The notes: generated from the letters alone by a model not told the origin. A DNA stretch of 59,586 nt from JBDTZF01 sp040005265 (GCA_040005265.1 JBDTZF010000002.1:1-59586), one strand, 5' to 3'. Shown: positions 24,978 through 34,413, numbered from the stretch's first letter. Numbers and translations are program-made.

Positions 24978-26210
24978 ATGTCCCGTCGAACGCGCAAAAA
25001 TGTCGGAGTGATCGGTCTCGGAATTATCGGGAGCCGGGTCACGGACAACCTTCGTAAAAAAGGATTTCACGTTTTCGTCTGGAATCGTACGCCGCGGCCG
25101 GTACCGAATTTCGTCGGTTCGCCTTCCGAGATCGCGGAGATGTGCGATTTCGTGCAAATCTTCGTCTCCGACGACGAAGCACTGCTTCAAGTATGCAAAC
25201 AATTAGCGCTCACATTGGCGCCCCGTCACGTTGTCATAGCGCACTCGACGGTCGCTACCTTTACGATGCGCGAGGCAGCGGACATCATTGAACGTCGCGG
25301 AGCCCGTTTTGTCGAAGCGCCGTTTACTGGCAGCAAGAAAGCTGCGGAGAAAGGCGAGCTTACATTCTACATCGGCGGAGATGAAATGGCGTTCCAGGAA
25401 GCGCGGCCCATCCTTGAAGCAAGCGGCAAGGAGTTTATACGAATCGGGGACATCGGACAGGCAACCGCGATCAAGCTTGCCACCAACATTATCACGGCGG
25501 CGACTGTCCAGGCCGCGGCTGAAGCCCTGGCTTTAGTTAATAGCGTTGGCCTGCCGCTCGCAAAATTGACGGAAGCGCTTCATGGCAATGCTAGCTATTC
25601 CAAGACTCTGGCCATGAAGGTCTCGAAAATGATCGAGACAAATTTCGAGCCGCATTTTTCGGTAAAGCACATGCTCAAAGACGTTCAAATCGCAACCCGA
25701 ATGGGATTGTCTTATCATTTAGAGTTGGCCGTTACGACTGCGACGCGCGACCGGCTCCTCGAACAAATGCAGCACGGCTATGGCGATGAGGATTATTCTG
25801 CCATCGCCAGAAAGTATTTTGCCGTGGTTAACTCGGCGGTTCGCGAGAACGCTGCTCCGGAATTGTTGCCACAACAGTTGCCCGTTCCGGCTTCGCCACC
25901 CCCCAGCCCTCAGCCGATCGCGGACGTTCCTCAACAGGAGGCGGCTACCGTGGTAATTCCGATTATCCCGCAGGCAGCGGTGCAGGAACAAGCTGGCGAT
26001 TCCAGAGTTGCTTCCGCAGTCCCGGAATTCACTCCTATTTCGCCGGTCGCCGAAGAGCACGCTCTTCAATCGCCAAACAACAACGCCGCCGCAGCAGCAC
26101 CGGCAGCGACCGGTTCATCTCCGGAGAACGTTGTGGAAGAAGAAGAGCAAAGGCGCGGTTTCCTCAGTCGCTTGCTGCGCCGTGATAGTAGTAGCGAGAG
26201 CGACTACTGA
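24978..26210 (+). CDS. 3-hydroxyisobutyrate-dehydrogenase-family reductase with disordered C-terminal extension
   Basis: Residues 1-285 are a complete beta-hydroxyacid dehydrogenase: NAD(P) loop VGVIGLGIIGSRV, the VSDDEALLQV region, substrate motif FVEAPFTGSKKAAEKGELTFYIGG, the catalytic Lys in GQATAIKLATNIITAA, and KDVQIATRMG. Residues ~290-410 are extra: a Pro/Ala/Glu/Val-rich, low-complexity tail that ends in an acidic run, then RRGFLSRLLRRDSSSESDY, an amphipathic basic patch with a phosphorylatable-looking Ser end. Family members are usually ~290 residues. The substrate (glyoxylate, succinic semialdehyde or hydroxyisobutyrate) cannot be told. Upstream of ygfZ by 23 bases. Confidence 0.9.
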   Translation: MSRRTRKNVGVIGLGIIGSRVTDNLRKKGFHVFVWNRTPRPVPNFVGSPSEIAEMCDFVQIFVSDDEALLQVCKQLALTLAPRHVVIAHSTVATFTMREAADIIERRGARFVEAPFTGSKKAAEKGELTFYIGGDEMAFQEARPILEASGKEFIRIGDIGQATAIKLATNIITAATVQAAAEALALVNSVGLPLAKLTEALHGNASYSKTLAMKVSKMIETNFEPHFSVKHMLKDVQIATRMGLSYHLELAVTTATRDRLLEQMQHGYGDEDYSAIARKYFAVVNSAVRENAAPELLPQQLPVPASPPPSPQPIADVPQQEAATVVIPIIPQAAVQEQAGDSRVASAVPEFTPISPVAEEHALQSPNNNAAAAAPAATGSSPENVVEEEEQRRGFLSRLLRRDSSSESDY

Positions 26211-26233
26211 CCGGCTGGTCGAGGCAACAAGAA

Positions 26234-27175
26234 ATGACGGCGCCTATTGAAACGGCGGACGGTTCGGTCTTCGATCTATCGTCCCGGGCTAAGGTTCGAA
26301 TCACCGGCGGCGACCGTTTGCGCTTTGTAAACGGACAAATCACGAACGACGTCCGCAAAGCGAGTGAGGCGAACGCAATTGAAGCGTGCATTCTGGGCAC
26401 GAAAGGAAAACTGAATGCCCATGTTTTTATCTCGACCGGCCCGGATTGCTTCTTCGTGGATGCTGATGGCTCCCTTCGAGAGGGCCTTCCTGTTAGACTC
26501 GATCGTTACGTAATTGCTGACGACGTCCAGATCGAAAGTCTCGATGAGAAACTGTCGATCTTTCACGTCCTTGCCCCAACCGCTCCGGTTGTGGATGGGG
26601 ACTCTCGAGTCATCTCCGTACGCCGTTTCGTGGAATCAGGCTGGGATGTATGGATCGACTCGAGGCGGCACGACTTCGTATTGGATGAGCTATCGGCGAG
26701 GTTTCGGTTTGTCGATGAGGTTGCAGCGGAAGTTTTTCGAATTGAGCAGGGGATCCCGCGGTGGGGACGGGAACTGACTGAGGACATTATTCCGATAGAG
26801 GCAAACCTGGAAAGCCGCACGGTCGACTATGAAAAGGGCTGCTATATCGGGCAGGAAGTAATATCCAGAATCAAAATGTCCGGCCAAACGAACAAGCGTT
26901 TATGCGGTGTGCTCCCGTTGAATAATGCCGTTTTATCGGCGGGGATGCTTCTGGCGGCAGAAGACAAAAACGTGGGCTGGATTACGAGCGCCACCCGAAG
27001 CGGGTCCCGGGAAATCGCTCTTGGCTATGCCAAGCGTGGTTTCAACAGTATTGGAACAAAATTGGACGCGCTCCCGTCGGAAAATCCCGATGCTGTGAGA
27101 GTTCCGATCGAAATCGGACCGTTGCCCTTTTCCGGGAACCGGTCGTCATTTCCTTCTTCCCCGCAAGTTGCATAA
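26234..27175 (+). CDS. ygfZ: YgfZ/GcvT-like folate-binding protein for Fe-S cluster repair
   Basis: Tetrahydrofolate-binding protein that supports Fe-S enzymes such as MiaB. The YgfZ signature K-G-C-Y-x-G-Q-E is intact in DYEKGCYIGQEVISRIKMSG. The N-terminal FVNGQITNDVRKASE and GKLNAHVFISTGPDCFFVDAD match the folate-binding core. 313 residues fits. GcvT proper lacks the Cys motif. It is cotranscribed with the dehydrogenase upstream. The last 20 residues are Ser/Pro-rich and not conserved. Confidence 0.92.
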   Translation: MTAPIETADGSVFDLSSRAKVRITGGDRLRFVNGQITNDVRKASEANAIEACILGTKGKLNAHVFISTGPDCFFVDADGSLREGLPVRLDRYVIADDVQIESLDEKLSIFHVLAPTAPVVDGDSRVISVRRFVESGWDVWIDSRRHDFVLDELSARFRFVDEVAAEVFRIEQGIPRWGRELTEDIIPIEANLESRTVDYEKGCYIGQEVISRIKMSGQTNKRLCGVLPLNNAVLSAGMLLAAEDKNVGWITSATRSGSREIALGYAKRGFNSIGTKLDALPSENPDAVRVPIEIGPLPFSGNRSSFPSSPQVA

Positions 27176-27237
27176 TTTCGGTGTTGCCTTTTAAAGAGGT
27201 CGACGTATAAAGTCCTCTCCGTCATCAAATACTGGCT

Positions 27238-27879
27238 ATGAATCAACGATTACTTTCAGAAATTGGCCGCACCCAGCGGTTGGAAATTCTTAACTCACTC
27301 AAACGCACCAAGGGCATGTCGGTGAACCAGCTCGTGGAAAAAATGAAGATGAGTTACATGGGAATCAAGCAGCACTGCGTTACCCTTCAGCGCGACGGTT
27401 ATCTCGACACTTGGCGACGGCCGCAAAAAATGGGGCGACCGGAAATGGTTTATCGGCTCACTCGTCGCAGCCACGACCTTTATCCGGCCGATAGCAATCA
27501 ATTTACGGTCGAACTGCTCAGATCGATCCAGGAAATTCACGGCTCCAACGCGCCGGAAAAACTTCTTTATAACCTCTTCGAGAGAAAAACGGCGGCCTTG
27601 AAAACCAAGGCCAAAGGCGAAACGGTAGCCGAGCGCGCCAAATGGCTTGCTCGCATTCGTGATGCTGAAGGACACATGGCTCAGTTCGTTGCGGGAGAGA
27701 AAGAAGCCAGTCCGCACATTCTTGAATGTCACTCTCCGGTTCTGAACCTGCTCGACACCTACCCGATTATCGGCCGGCTTGAGGAGCAGTTGTTCCAGGC
27801 CGTTTTGGGCGTACACGTGCGTCGCGAAGAGTCGCGCAACTCGGGTTTATACGAGTGCGCCTTCTATTTCGCGGCTTAA
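27238..27879 (+). CDS. SufR-like (COG2345) winged-helix transcriptional regulator
   Basis: N-terminal winged helix of the ArsR/DeoR type: RLEILNSLKRTKGMSVNQLVEKMKMSYMGIKQHCVTLQRDGYL, then the wing GRPEMVYRLTRRSHDLYP, whose GRP-x-x-x-Y-x-LT is the hallmark of this group. The C-terminal half carries Cys in LECHSPVLNLLD and in LYECAFYF, equivalent to cluster ligands of SufR. Redox or Fe-S sensing is therefore possible, and the ygfZ gene just upstream fits that theme. It could instead control glgE downstream. No operator identified. Confidence 0.8.
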   Translation: MNQRLLSEIGRTQRLEILNSLKRTKGMSVNQLVEKMKMSYMGIKQHCVTLQRDGYLDTWRRPQKMGRPEMVYRLTRRSHDLYPADSNQFTVELLRSIQEIHGSNAPEKLLYNLFERKTAALKTKAKGETVAERAKWLARIRDAEGHMAQFVAGEKEASPHILECHSPVLNLLDTYPIIGRLEEQLFQAVLGVHVRREESRNSGLYECAFYFAA

Positions 27880-27889
27880 CGGCTACCAG

Positions 27890-27908
27890 CGCTTTCCCGG
27901 CGAAAGCG
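27890..27908 (+). terminator. Weak hairpin after the SufR-like gene
   Basis: CGCTTTC (27890-27896) pairs with GAAAGCG (27902-27908) across a 5-base loop, and further GCTTTCGGC/GCTTTCGC repeats follow. There is no clean T run, so this may be a terminator, an mRNA 3' structure or a short repeat. Confidence 0.35.
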
Positions 27909-27958
27909 GTGCTTTCGGCACAAATCGCTTTCGCAGGCGTCGAATTTCAGTTGATTGA

Positions 27959-29935
27959 TTGCCCATGCTTCGGGCTTTTCCTTCCGCCGTTATCGAGAAT
28001 TTGCAGCCGCTGATCGACGGCGGGCGCTATCCGGTTAAGCGGGTTGTCGGCGAGGACCTGACGGTTGAGGCAGATATTTTTCGGGACGGCCACGACGTTG
28101 TTGCTGCCGTATTAAAATGGCGGCTTCTCGGACAAATTCGGTGGCAGGAAACGCCGATGGCGCACATCGATAACGACCGCTGGCAGGGGATCTGCACTCT
28201 TTATGAGGTCGCCACGTACGAATACACGGTTGAAGCTTGGACCGATACCTTTCGCGGATGGCAACACGAGTTCACGAAGAAATTCGAAGGCGGGATCACG
28301 AATCTGACAAGTGAAGCGCTGGAAGGGGCCGCTCTCGTAGAAAATGCTGCCTTCCGTGCACACGATCCGGACGATGCCGCGCGACTGACGGAGCTTTCGC
28401 AACAAATCCGCACCGCCGAGAACGCGGAGCTAAACATCATCGCACATTCAGGAGAACTGGAAGTACTGATGGCCACGTATTCGGACCGCGCCGATGCGAC
28501 ACAATATGCGCCGCTGCCGAGAGTGATTGTTGATCGAAAGACCGCCCGCCTAGGCGGTTGGTACGAGTTTTTCCCGCGGTCGGCAGAAGGCCGGGTGGAT
28601 CGAACGTCGACATTTCGCGATTGTCTGCCCCGAATCGACGACGCCAAAGCGATGGGATTCGACATCATTTATTTTCCGCCGATCCATCCGATTGGCCACA
28701 CCAGTCGAAAAGGCCGTAATAATTCAGTTACCTGTGAGCCCGGCGAGCCCGGCGTGCCGTGGGCAATCGGTAGCGAAGCCGGCGGACACAAGGCGATCGA
28801 ACCCTCCCTGGGGACGTTCGAGGATTTCGATTGGCTCCTCGGCGAGCTCAGGAAGCGGGACATGGAGCTCGCGCTCGATTTCGCCATCAACTGCTCGCCC
28901 GACCATCCTTACGTCAGGGAACATCCCGAATGGTTTTACACGCGTCCCGACGGCACGATCAAATACGCTGAGAATCCGCCCAAGAAATATGAAGATATTT
29001 ATCCCCTCAACTTTCGCTGCGAAAACTGGCGCGAGCTGTGGGCTGAAATGGCCAGCATAGTTATCTTTTGGGCCGACCGCGGCGTTCGCATTTTCCGCGT
29101 CGATAATCCGCACACCAAGCCGGTCGCGTTTTGGGAATATTTGATTGCGAAGGTTCGCGACAAGTATCGGGACGTCATCTTTCTCGCCGAAGCATTCACC
29201 CGGCCGAAAATGATGAAGGCTCTGGCCAAGGCAGGCTTCACTCAGAGCTATACTTATTTTACATGGCGGAACACAAAAGCTGAGCTCACCGAATACGGCA
29301 CCGAACTGACCCAGACGGAGATGCGTGAGTATTTTTGCGGCAATTTTTGGACGAACACGCCGGATATTCTGCCGCCTGTTTTGCAGGAGGGCGGCCGTCC
29401 GGCATTCATCATTCGAGCGGTGCTCGCCGCGACGATGTCGAGCGTTTACGGCATCTACAGCGGATACGAGCTCTGTGAGAGTGCCGCTTTGCCCGGACGA
29501 GAAGAGTATCTCGACTCCGAAAAGTACCAGCTAAAGGAGCGTGATTGGAATAAGCCGGGAAATATCAAGGAGTGGATCACCCGCCTAAACGAAATCCGAA
29601 GGGAAAACCGCGCTCTTCAGTCTTACGACAATCTGCGTTTCTATCAGGCCGACAATAAAGACATTCTTTTTTACGGAAAGATGACCGCGGCTCGGGACAA
29701 TATTATTCTTGTTGTGGTTAATCTCGATCCCCATCGCAAGCGGGATTCTTACGTCGATGTGCCGGTGGATGAGTTCGGCGAGATGGAGGGCGATACGTAT
29801 CAAGTGCATGATCTTCTTAGCGATGCGCGTTATGTCTGGCATGGGCGCCGAAACTACATCGAGTTGGATCCGGACATTCAACCTGCCCATATCTTCCGGG
29901 TTCGGCGCTGGACCGGCGGCGATCGATTTATTTGA
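27959..29935 (+). CDS. glgE: Alpha-1,4-glucan:maltose-1-phosphate maltosyltransferase
   Basis: GH13_3 enzyme that adds maltosyl units from maltose-1-phosphate to an alpha-glucan. An N-terminal beta-sandwich domain (SAVIENLQPLIDGGRYPVKR is the family opening) is followed by the TIM barrel: FPPIHPIGHTSRKGRNN, RVDNPHTKPVAFWE with nucleophile Asp (~382), FLAEAFTRPKMM with acid/base Glu (~410), and the C-terminal beta domain. 658 residues is full length. TreS, Pep2/Mak and GlgB, the usual partners, are not adjacent, so the maltose-1-phosphate source lies elsewhere. Confidence 0.95.
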   Translation: MPMLRAFPSAVIENLQPLIDGGRYPVKRVVGEDLTVEADIFRDGHDVVAAVLKWRLLGQIRWQETPMAHIDNDRWQGICTLYEVATYEYTVEAWTDTFRGWQHEFTKKFEGGITNLTSEALEGAALVENAAFRAHDPDDAARLTELSQQIRTAENAELNIIAHSGELEVLMATYSDRADATQYAPLPRVIVDRKTARLGGWYEFFPRSAEGRVDRTSTFRDCLPRIDDAKAMGFDIIYFPPIHPIGHTSRKGRNNSVTCEPGEPGVPWAIGSEAGGHKAIEPSLGTFEDFDWLLGELRKRDMELALDFAINCSPDHPYVREHPEWFYTRPDGTIKYAENPPKKYEDIYPLNFRCENWRELWAEMASIVIFWADRGVRIFRVDNPHTKPVAFWEYLIAKVRDKYRDVIFLAEAFTRPKMMKALAKAGFTQSYTYFTWRNTKAELTEYGTELTQTEMREYFCGNFWTNTPDILPPVLQEGGRPAFIIRAVLAATMSSVYGIYSGYELCESAALPGREEYLDSEKYQLKERDWNKPGNIKEWITRLNEIRRENRALQSYDNLRFYQADNKDILFYGKMTAARDNIILVVVNLDPHRKRDSYVDVPVDEFGEMEGDTYQVHDLLSDARYVWHGRRNYIELDPDIQPAHIFRVRRWTGGDRFI

Positions 29936-30018
29936 GCAAGGACGCGTTTCCATGGTCTTACCCTGCGCGCGGCTATTGCATCCCGCTTTGGCTTGCCTAT
30001 GATTACCAAACTCCCGGC

Positions 30019-30786
30019 ATGAAGATATTTTCCCAGGCGATCGCCGCAGTGCTGGCGACTCCCGTTTTAGCTCAGAATGCGGTGCCTTCGGTTGCTCCCG
30101 ATATGCCCCGTACCAAGACGGTACTCGATGCGATGCTTAACGCCGGTCCGGTGATTATACCGCTTTTTCTATTGTCGATTTTCTCGCTGATGCTCGTGAT
30201 CACTTACCTGATGACAATTCGGCGCGGCGCCGTGGTTTCCAGCGGGTTCATGGCAACGGCAGACGCACTATTGCGGAAGCGCGATTTTCTCGGGCTCCTG
30301 GCAGTTTCGAACCGGCACGGCGAAGCGATCGCGCGAGTTGTTCAAAAAATCCTGGATTTTGCGACCAAAAATCCGAACGCGAATTTCGAACTCATGCGTG
30401 AGATTGCCCAGACGGAGGGAACACGAGTCGCCGCCAGTTTGAATAACCGGGTCATTTATCTCGCTGATATCGGAATGATCGCGCCGTTGCTGGGCTTGCT
30501 CGGCACAGTCTTTGGCATCATTCATTCTTTCGGCGCGCTCGGCTCAGACATTGGATCGGCGCGTTACGTTGCCCTTTCACGTGGAATCAGCGAAGCGCTC
30601 GTGAATACTGCAGCAGGACTCGCGATCGGAATTCCGGCTATGATTTTTTATGCCTTCTTCCGAGGCCGCGCCCAGAGATTGATTTCAGAATTGGAAGCTG
30701 CCACAACCCATGTGCTGGCTTTGCTCTCTTTACAGTACGAACGGCGACCGGAGCGCACGCCAGTGCTCATTGAGGACGAACTTTAG
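30019..30786 (+). CDS. exbB: MotA/TolQ/ExbB-type proton channel
   Basis: Start at ATG 30019, where MKIFSQAIAAVLATPVLAQ is a cleavable signal, as in many ExbB proteins outside Proteobacteria. Three membrane helices follow: VIIPLFLLSIFSLMLVITYL, then GMIAPLLGLLGTVFGIIHSF (the conserved GLLGTV proton-path helix) and SEALVNTAAGLAIGIPAMIFYAFF. It forms a pentamer around an ExbD dimer and uses the proton gradient to energise outer-membrane transport or maintenance. ExbD follows after 38 bases. Confidence 0.92.
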   Translation: MKIFSQAIAAVLATPVLAQNAVPSVAPDMPRTKTVLDAMLNAGPVIIPLFLLSIFSLMLVITYLMTIRRGAVVSSGFMATADALLRKRDFLGLLAVSNRHGEAIARVVQKILDFATKNPNANFELMREIAQTEGTRVAASLNNRVIYLADIGMIAPLLGLLGTVFGIIHSFGALGSDIGSARYVALSRGISEALVNTAAGLAIGIPAMIFYAFFRGRAQRLISELEAATTHVLALLSLQYERRPERTPVLIEDEL

Positions 30787-30798
30787 GCTATCGCTGAT

Positions 30799-30808
30799 AA
30801 GATCGACA
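30799..30808 (+). repeat. Intergenic copy of the iterated word AAGATCGACA
   Basis: Exact 10-mer in the 38-base gap between exbB and exbD. Other exact copies begin at 1477, 3607, 4852, 5932, 11912, 12285, 16267, 26553, 33215, 35187, 35553, 43069, 43771, 44693, 44870, 46418 and 47665, in both orientations. A near match (one change) lies upstream of the TPR gene at 6191. Confidence 0.8.
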
Positions 30809-30824
30809 TTTCCCCTTTGCTTAC

Positions 30825-31232
30825 ATGAATCTTCGTGGTCACGCGCCGTTGCATCATCCAGGCATTCAACTCGCGCCACTTGTCGATGTTCTCCTCCTGC
30901 TGTTGATCTTTTTTCTGCTTACCTGGAATGCCGCGCGCAACGAAAATGAGCTGGACGTAAAAGTGCCGAAGGCATCCGCTGCGCAGGAAAAGTCCGCGCC
31001 GATCGGTGATGTGGTCGTTAACGTAAAAGCAGATGGCACGGTCGTGGTAAACCGGCGGACGCTGACCACTCCGGAGTTAACGGAGCTTCTCAAAGGCTTG
31101 ATTCAACTCAACGCGGACCAGGCGGTAGTAATCCGCGGCGACGAGGCGGGCGCTTATAAGAACATCGTCAGTGTCCTGAACATTTGCACCGAATCCGGGA
31201 TCACGAACGTCGCTTTCGCTACGGCAAAATGA
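30825..31232 (+). CDS. exbD: ExbD/TolR-type biopolymer transport protein
   Basis: Single N-terminal membrane helix with the essential Asp: IQLAPLVDVLLLLLIFFLLTW. The periplasmic part (ELDVKVPKASAA, VVVNVKADGTVVVNRR, VIRGDEAGAYKNIVSVLNICTESGITNVAFAT) is the TolR/ExbD fold. 135 residues is typical. Its stop overlaps the next start (ATGA), so the TPR protein is translationally coupled. TonB or TolA is not in the window. Confidence 0.93.
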   Translation: MNLRGHAPLHHPGIQLAPLVDVLLLLLIFFLLTWNAARNENELDVKVPKASAAQEKSAPIGDVVVNVKADGTVVVNRRTLTTPELTELLKGLIQLNADQAVVIRGDEAGAYKNIVSVLNICTESGITNVAFATAK

Positions 31233-33694
31233 ACGCGGCGCGCAGCGCCAGCCGTCTTGCCGGACTGGTTGCGCTCGTCTTAACGGCAGGGCTAGCTCTT
31301 TCCCAAAGCCCACCCGAAGTGCGGCGCGCCGTGCCTGTCGATGAGAGACCAGCACCGCGCGCTCAGCTCGCGCCTGGTCAGCCGCAAATTTCCCCAACGG
31401 AAAGCGAAAAGCCGTCGGCTGCAGCTGGAGAGGCGGAAGCGCCGGATCGCCGGCAGCTTGAATACGCAAAAGCGCTCTATCTGCGCAAGCTCTACGACCT
31501 CGCGATTCCTGAGTTTGAAAAATATCTCGAGCAGTATGTGGGCGCCCCGGGACGCGCCAGCGCCTGTTTCTTTCTGGGCGAATCTTATCGTGCTCTCAAT
31601 CGGAATACAGCCGCTCGAAAAAGTTTTCAGCAGGTTCTCGACGATTATGGTGAGAGCGAATTTGCCGGGCCGGCAGCCTACGTCCTGGCCGAAACCGCGT
31701 TCACGCAAAAAAATTACGGAGAGGCGTTGCCTCTTTTTCACCGGGCGGCGTTTAAATCAAAGGAATCAGCCGTCGCTCTTTCGGCCAAATATTTCGAGGC
31801 TCGCTGTTTGGAAACGCTGGATCGGAAGGACGACGCTGCCGGCATTTATCAACAGGTGATCGACGCCAAGGGTCCAAACCCGTATCGGGAGGATTCCAGA
31901 TTGGCTGCCGCATCTATTTTTATTTCGCGCGGAAAAAAAACGGAAGCGCTCAAACAGTATGAAGCGTTGGCGACTGAAGCACAGAAACCGGCCGCGAAAG
32001 CCGAAGCTGCTGTGCGCGGCGGTATGATCGCTCTCGATCTTATTCAGTCCGATAAGAGCAAAGTCGACAAGGGGATGCTGGAGAAAGCGACAACCCTGTT
32101 GCAAAAGGGACGAGCGTCAGCGGACGCGGGAAAACTTCGAGCCATTGCCCAAGTCGGGTTTCGCCGGTTGCAGTATCAAACCGGGCAGTACGAGAAGTTG
32201 CTGGAAGAATATAAGAAGGAGCTCTCGAAACTTCCTGAAGCCGGCCAGGCCGAAGTGACGTTGCTCGCTGCCAATAGCGAGCGTCAACTTGGTCATGCCG
32301 AGGAGGCCGACGAAATCTATCGCAAGATCATTTCTGAATTCCCCGATCGCGAGGAAGCGCGGGACGCGGCTTATCAACGTCTCATCAATCTCTACAATTC
32401 CGATCCTTCCGCACTCCTGGCCGAGGTGGACGACTTTCTGGAATCGAACCCAACGGCTGAACGCGCGGACCAGGCTAAGCTGCTGAAAGCGGAAGCGCTC
32501 TATAAGGAACAAAAGCACGCCGAGGCGGCACCCATTTACTCCGAGCTGCGCGAAGCGCAGCTCACCCCGAAGCTGCGAGCGGAATGTGCCTACAAGCTCG
32601 GGGTATGCTATGTGCAGACGAAGAATGTTTCGGGAGCCATAGAAGCCTTCGGCTATTTCCTGCAGGCATTTCCAGACAGTCCGCAGGCATCGGCAGCCCT
32701 CGCCCAACGTGCGCTGGCCTATCAACAGGACAAGAATTACAATTCCGCTCTTGCCGACTTGAACGCGATCCTGACCAAGTATCCCAAGGCGCACGAACGC
32801 GAAGCGGCGCTGCAAACCAAGGCGTTGATACTCGGGCAACAAGATGACCCCAAGGGCATGGCCCAAACATTTCGCCAACTTTTGAAAGAATTTCCCAAGA
32901 GTTCCGTCGCCGCCCAGGCCCAATATTATATCGGCAAAGGCCTCTTCGATGAGAAGGACTACAAAGGGGCGATCGCCCCGCTGGAGAAAGCGCGCCAGTT
33001 AAACAACGAGCAATATCACGACCAGGCTTCGCTGCGAATTATTCTCTCCCATTTTTATTTGAAGGACCGGGCGGCACTTACCACGGAAGTGAACAATTTC
33101 ATGGAAGCGAGCCCCGGCACGAACGTGCCGCCCGAGGTTCTGGAAGGACTGGGGATCGAATACTACAACGAGAAAAACTACGCCGCGGCCGAGAAATACC
33201 TGAGTGCGCTTGGCAAGATCGACAATCCCGGAAATGTGAAGCCGGACTTCTGGTTTTATCTCGGGGATGCTGCTTCCAGGCAGAAAAATTTCGGCCAGGC
33301 GGAGGAAGCGTTCGCCAAATATCTTCAGACAGCAACCGACGCTGCCGGGAAAGCGAAGGTGCTGCTGGCATTGGGTGCAGCGAAAATTGGCGCGCATAAG
33401 CCTGACGATGCGCAGAAAATCGCCGAGCAAATAATGACGTTGCAACCGGAAGGGCGGGTCAATGCCGAAGCGCGCCTGCTTGCAGGCGAGGTCCAGATTG
33501 AACGCGGGCATTTTGACGAAGCCGGCAAAGCTTTTATGGGCGTCGCATTGCTTTACGACGATCCGGCGATCACACCGCGGGCGTTGGAAAAAGCGGCCTC
33601 GGCTTATCGCCGCGCGGGCAAAACAGACGAAGCCGATCGCGTCAATCGACAACTGCACGAGCGCTATCCAAACCACGCAACCGACAACAGCTGA
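31229..33694 (+). CDS. Exported TPR-repeat protein of the ExbB-ExbD operon
   Basis: Start at ATG 31229 (coupled to exbD), giving the signal peptide MNAARSASRLAGLVALVLTAG. About 820 residues, with TPR/YbgF-type helical pairs nearly throughout: ACFFLGESYRALNRNTAARKSFQQVL, KLLKAEALYKEQKHAEAAPIY, QYYIGKGLFDEKDYKGAIAPLEKA, WFYLGDAASRQKNFGQAEEAFAKYL. The position after ExbB-ExbD parallels CpoB/YbgF of Tol-Pal systems, where a TPR protein links wall synthesis to the energised complex. A periplasmic coordinating role is an inference. No enzymatic motif. Confidence 0.87.
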   Translation: MNAARSASRLAGLVALVLTAGLALSQSPPEVRRAVPVDERPAPRAQLAPGQPQISPTESEKPSAAAGEAEAPDRRQLEYAKALYLRKLYDLAIPEFEKYLEQYVGAPGRASACFFLGESYRALNRNTAARKSFQQVLDDYGESEFAGPAAYVLAETAFTQKNYGEALPLFHRAAFKSKESAVALSAKYFEARCLETLDRKDDAAGIYQQVIDAKGPNPYREDSRLAAASIFISRGKKTEALKQYEALATEAQKPAAKAEAAVRGGMIALDLIQSDKSKVDKGMLEKATTLLQKGRASADAGKLRAIAQVGFRRLQYQTGQYEKLLEEYKKELSKLPEAGQAEVTLLAANSERQLGHAEEADEIYRKIISEFPDREEARDAAYQRLINLYNSDPSALLAEVDDFLESNPTAERADQAKLLKAEALYKEQKHAEAAPIYSELREAQLTPKLRAECAYKLGVCYVQTKNVSGAIEAFGYFLQAFPDSPQASAALAQRALAYQQDKNYNSALADLNAILTKYPKAHEREAALQTKALILGQQDDPKGMAQTFRQLLKEFPKSSVAAQAQYYIGKGLFDEKDYKGAIAPLEKARQLNNEQYHDQASLRIILSHFYLKDRAALTTEVNNFMEASPGTNVPPEVLEGLGIEYYNEKNYAAAEKYLSALGKIDNPGNVKPDFWFYLGDAASRQKNFGQAEEAFAKYLQTATDAAGKAKVLLALGAAKIGAHKPDDAQKIAEQIMTLQPEGRVNAEARLLAGEVQIERGHFDEAGKAFMGVALLYDDPAITPRALEKAASAYRRAGKTDEADRVNRQLHERYPNHATDNS

Positions 33695-33746
33695 GAGAAT
33701 TGACAAGTGCGTTGCCAAGGCGCGGCTGGTTTGATTGGATTGCGGA

Positions 33747-34406
33747 ATGATCAAATTGCGCCCGCTCCTGGCAGAATTTATCGGAACGTTTGCGCTCGTC
33801 TTTGTCGGCATCGGCGCAATAAAGACGGCGGGGCATGACGTTCTCGCCATCGCTCTGGCTCACGGGTTGACCATCGCCGCATTTGCCTCTGCGACCATGC
33901 ACATCTCAGGGGGCCAGTTAAATCCGGCTGTGACATTCGGTCTGGTTTGCGGCGGTCACATGTCCGTGAGCGACGCTATTCGGTATTGGTTTGCACAGTG
34001 TCTCGGTGGGATTTCGGCGGCTTTGATCTGCCTCGGTCTGTTCGGGAGCGACGTGGTTGTGAACGGAACTCCGCAACTGGCGATCAATCTCACTCCCGGG
34101 CAGGGAATTCTGGTTGAAGGAATATTGACGTTTTTTCTCGTTTTCGTGGTTCACGGGACCGCTGTGGACGAGCGGGGGCCGCGTCGCGTTGCCGGTCTGG
34201 TTATAGGAGCAACCGTTACGTTGGATATCCTGTTCGGAGGCACTCTCACCGGCGCAGCGATGAATCCGGCGCGCGTATTGGGCCCGGCTTTGGCGGCGGG
34301 TTTTTGGAAAGCGCATTATGTTTATTGGATCGGTCCATTGCTCGGTGGCGCACTTGGTGGCTTTGTTTATCGCGTTCTGATCGAACGAAAACCAGCGGTG
34401 GCGTAA
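33747..34406 (+). CDS. Aquaporin (MIP family)
   Basis: Six-helix channel with both NPA boxes: GGQLNPAVTFGLVCGG in the first half and AAMNPARVLGPALAAGF in the second, with the pore Arg following the second box. 219 residues from ATG 33747. The second-half pattern (NPAR-x-x-GPA) looks like water-selective AqpZ rather than glycerol-type GlpF, which has Asp after NPAR. The stop is 7 bases from the truncated end of imuB-N on the other strand, so the gene's 3' flank is one side of the imuB split. Confidence 0.93.
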   Translation: MIKLRPLLAEFIGTFALVFVGIGAIKTAGHDVLAIALAHGLTIAAFASATMHISGGQLNPAVTFGLVCGGHMSVSDAIRYWFAQCLGGISAALICLGLFGSDVVVNGTPQLAINLTPGQGILVEGILTFFLVFVVHGTAVDERGPRRVAGLVIGATVTLDILFGGTLTGAAMNPARVLGPALAAGFWKAHYVYWIGPLLGGALGGFVYRVLIERKPAVA

Positions 34407-34413
34407 TCCGCAG

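Noticed and set aside
32117..33850. Long open minus-strand frames opposite the ExbD-linked TPR gene
   Set aside because: The sense strand has clear TPRs over the whole region. The antisense translations lack domains and are a by-product of base composition.
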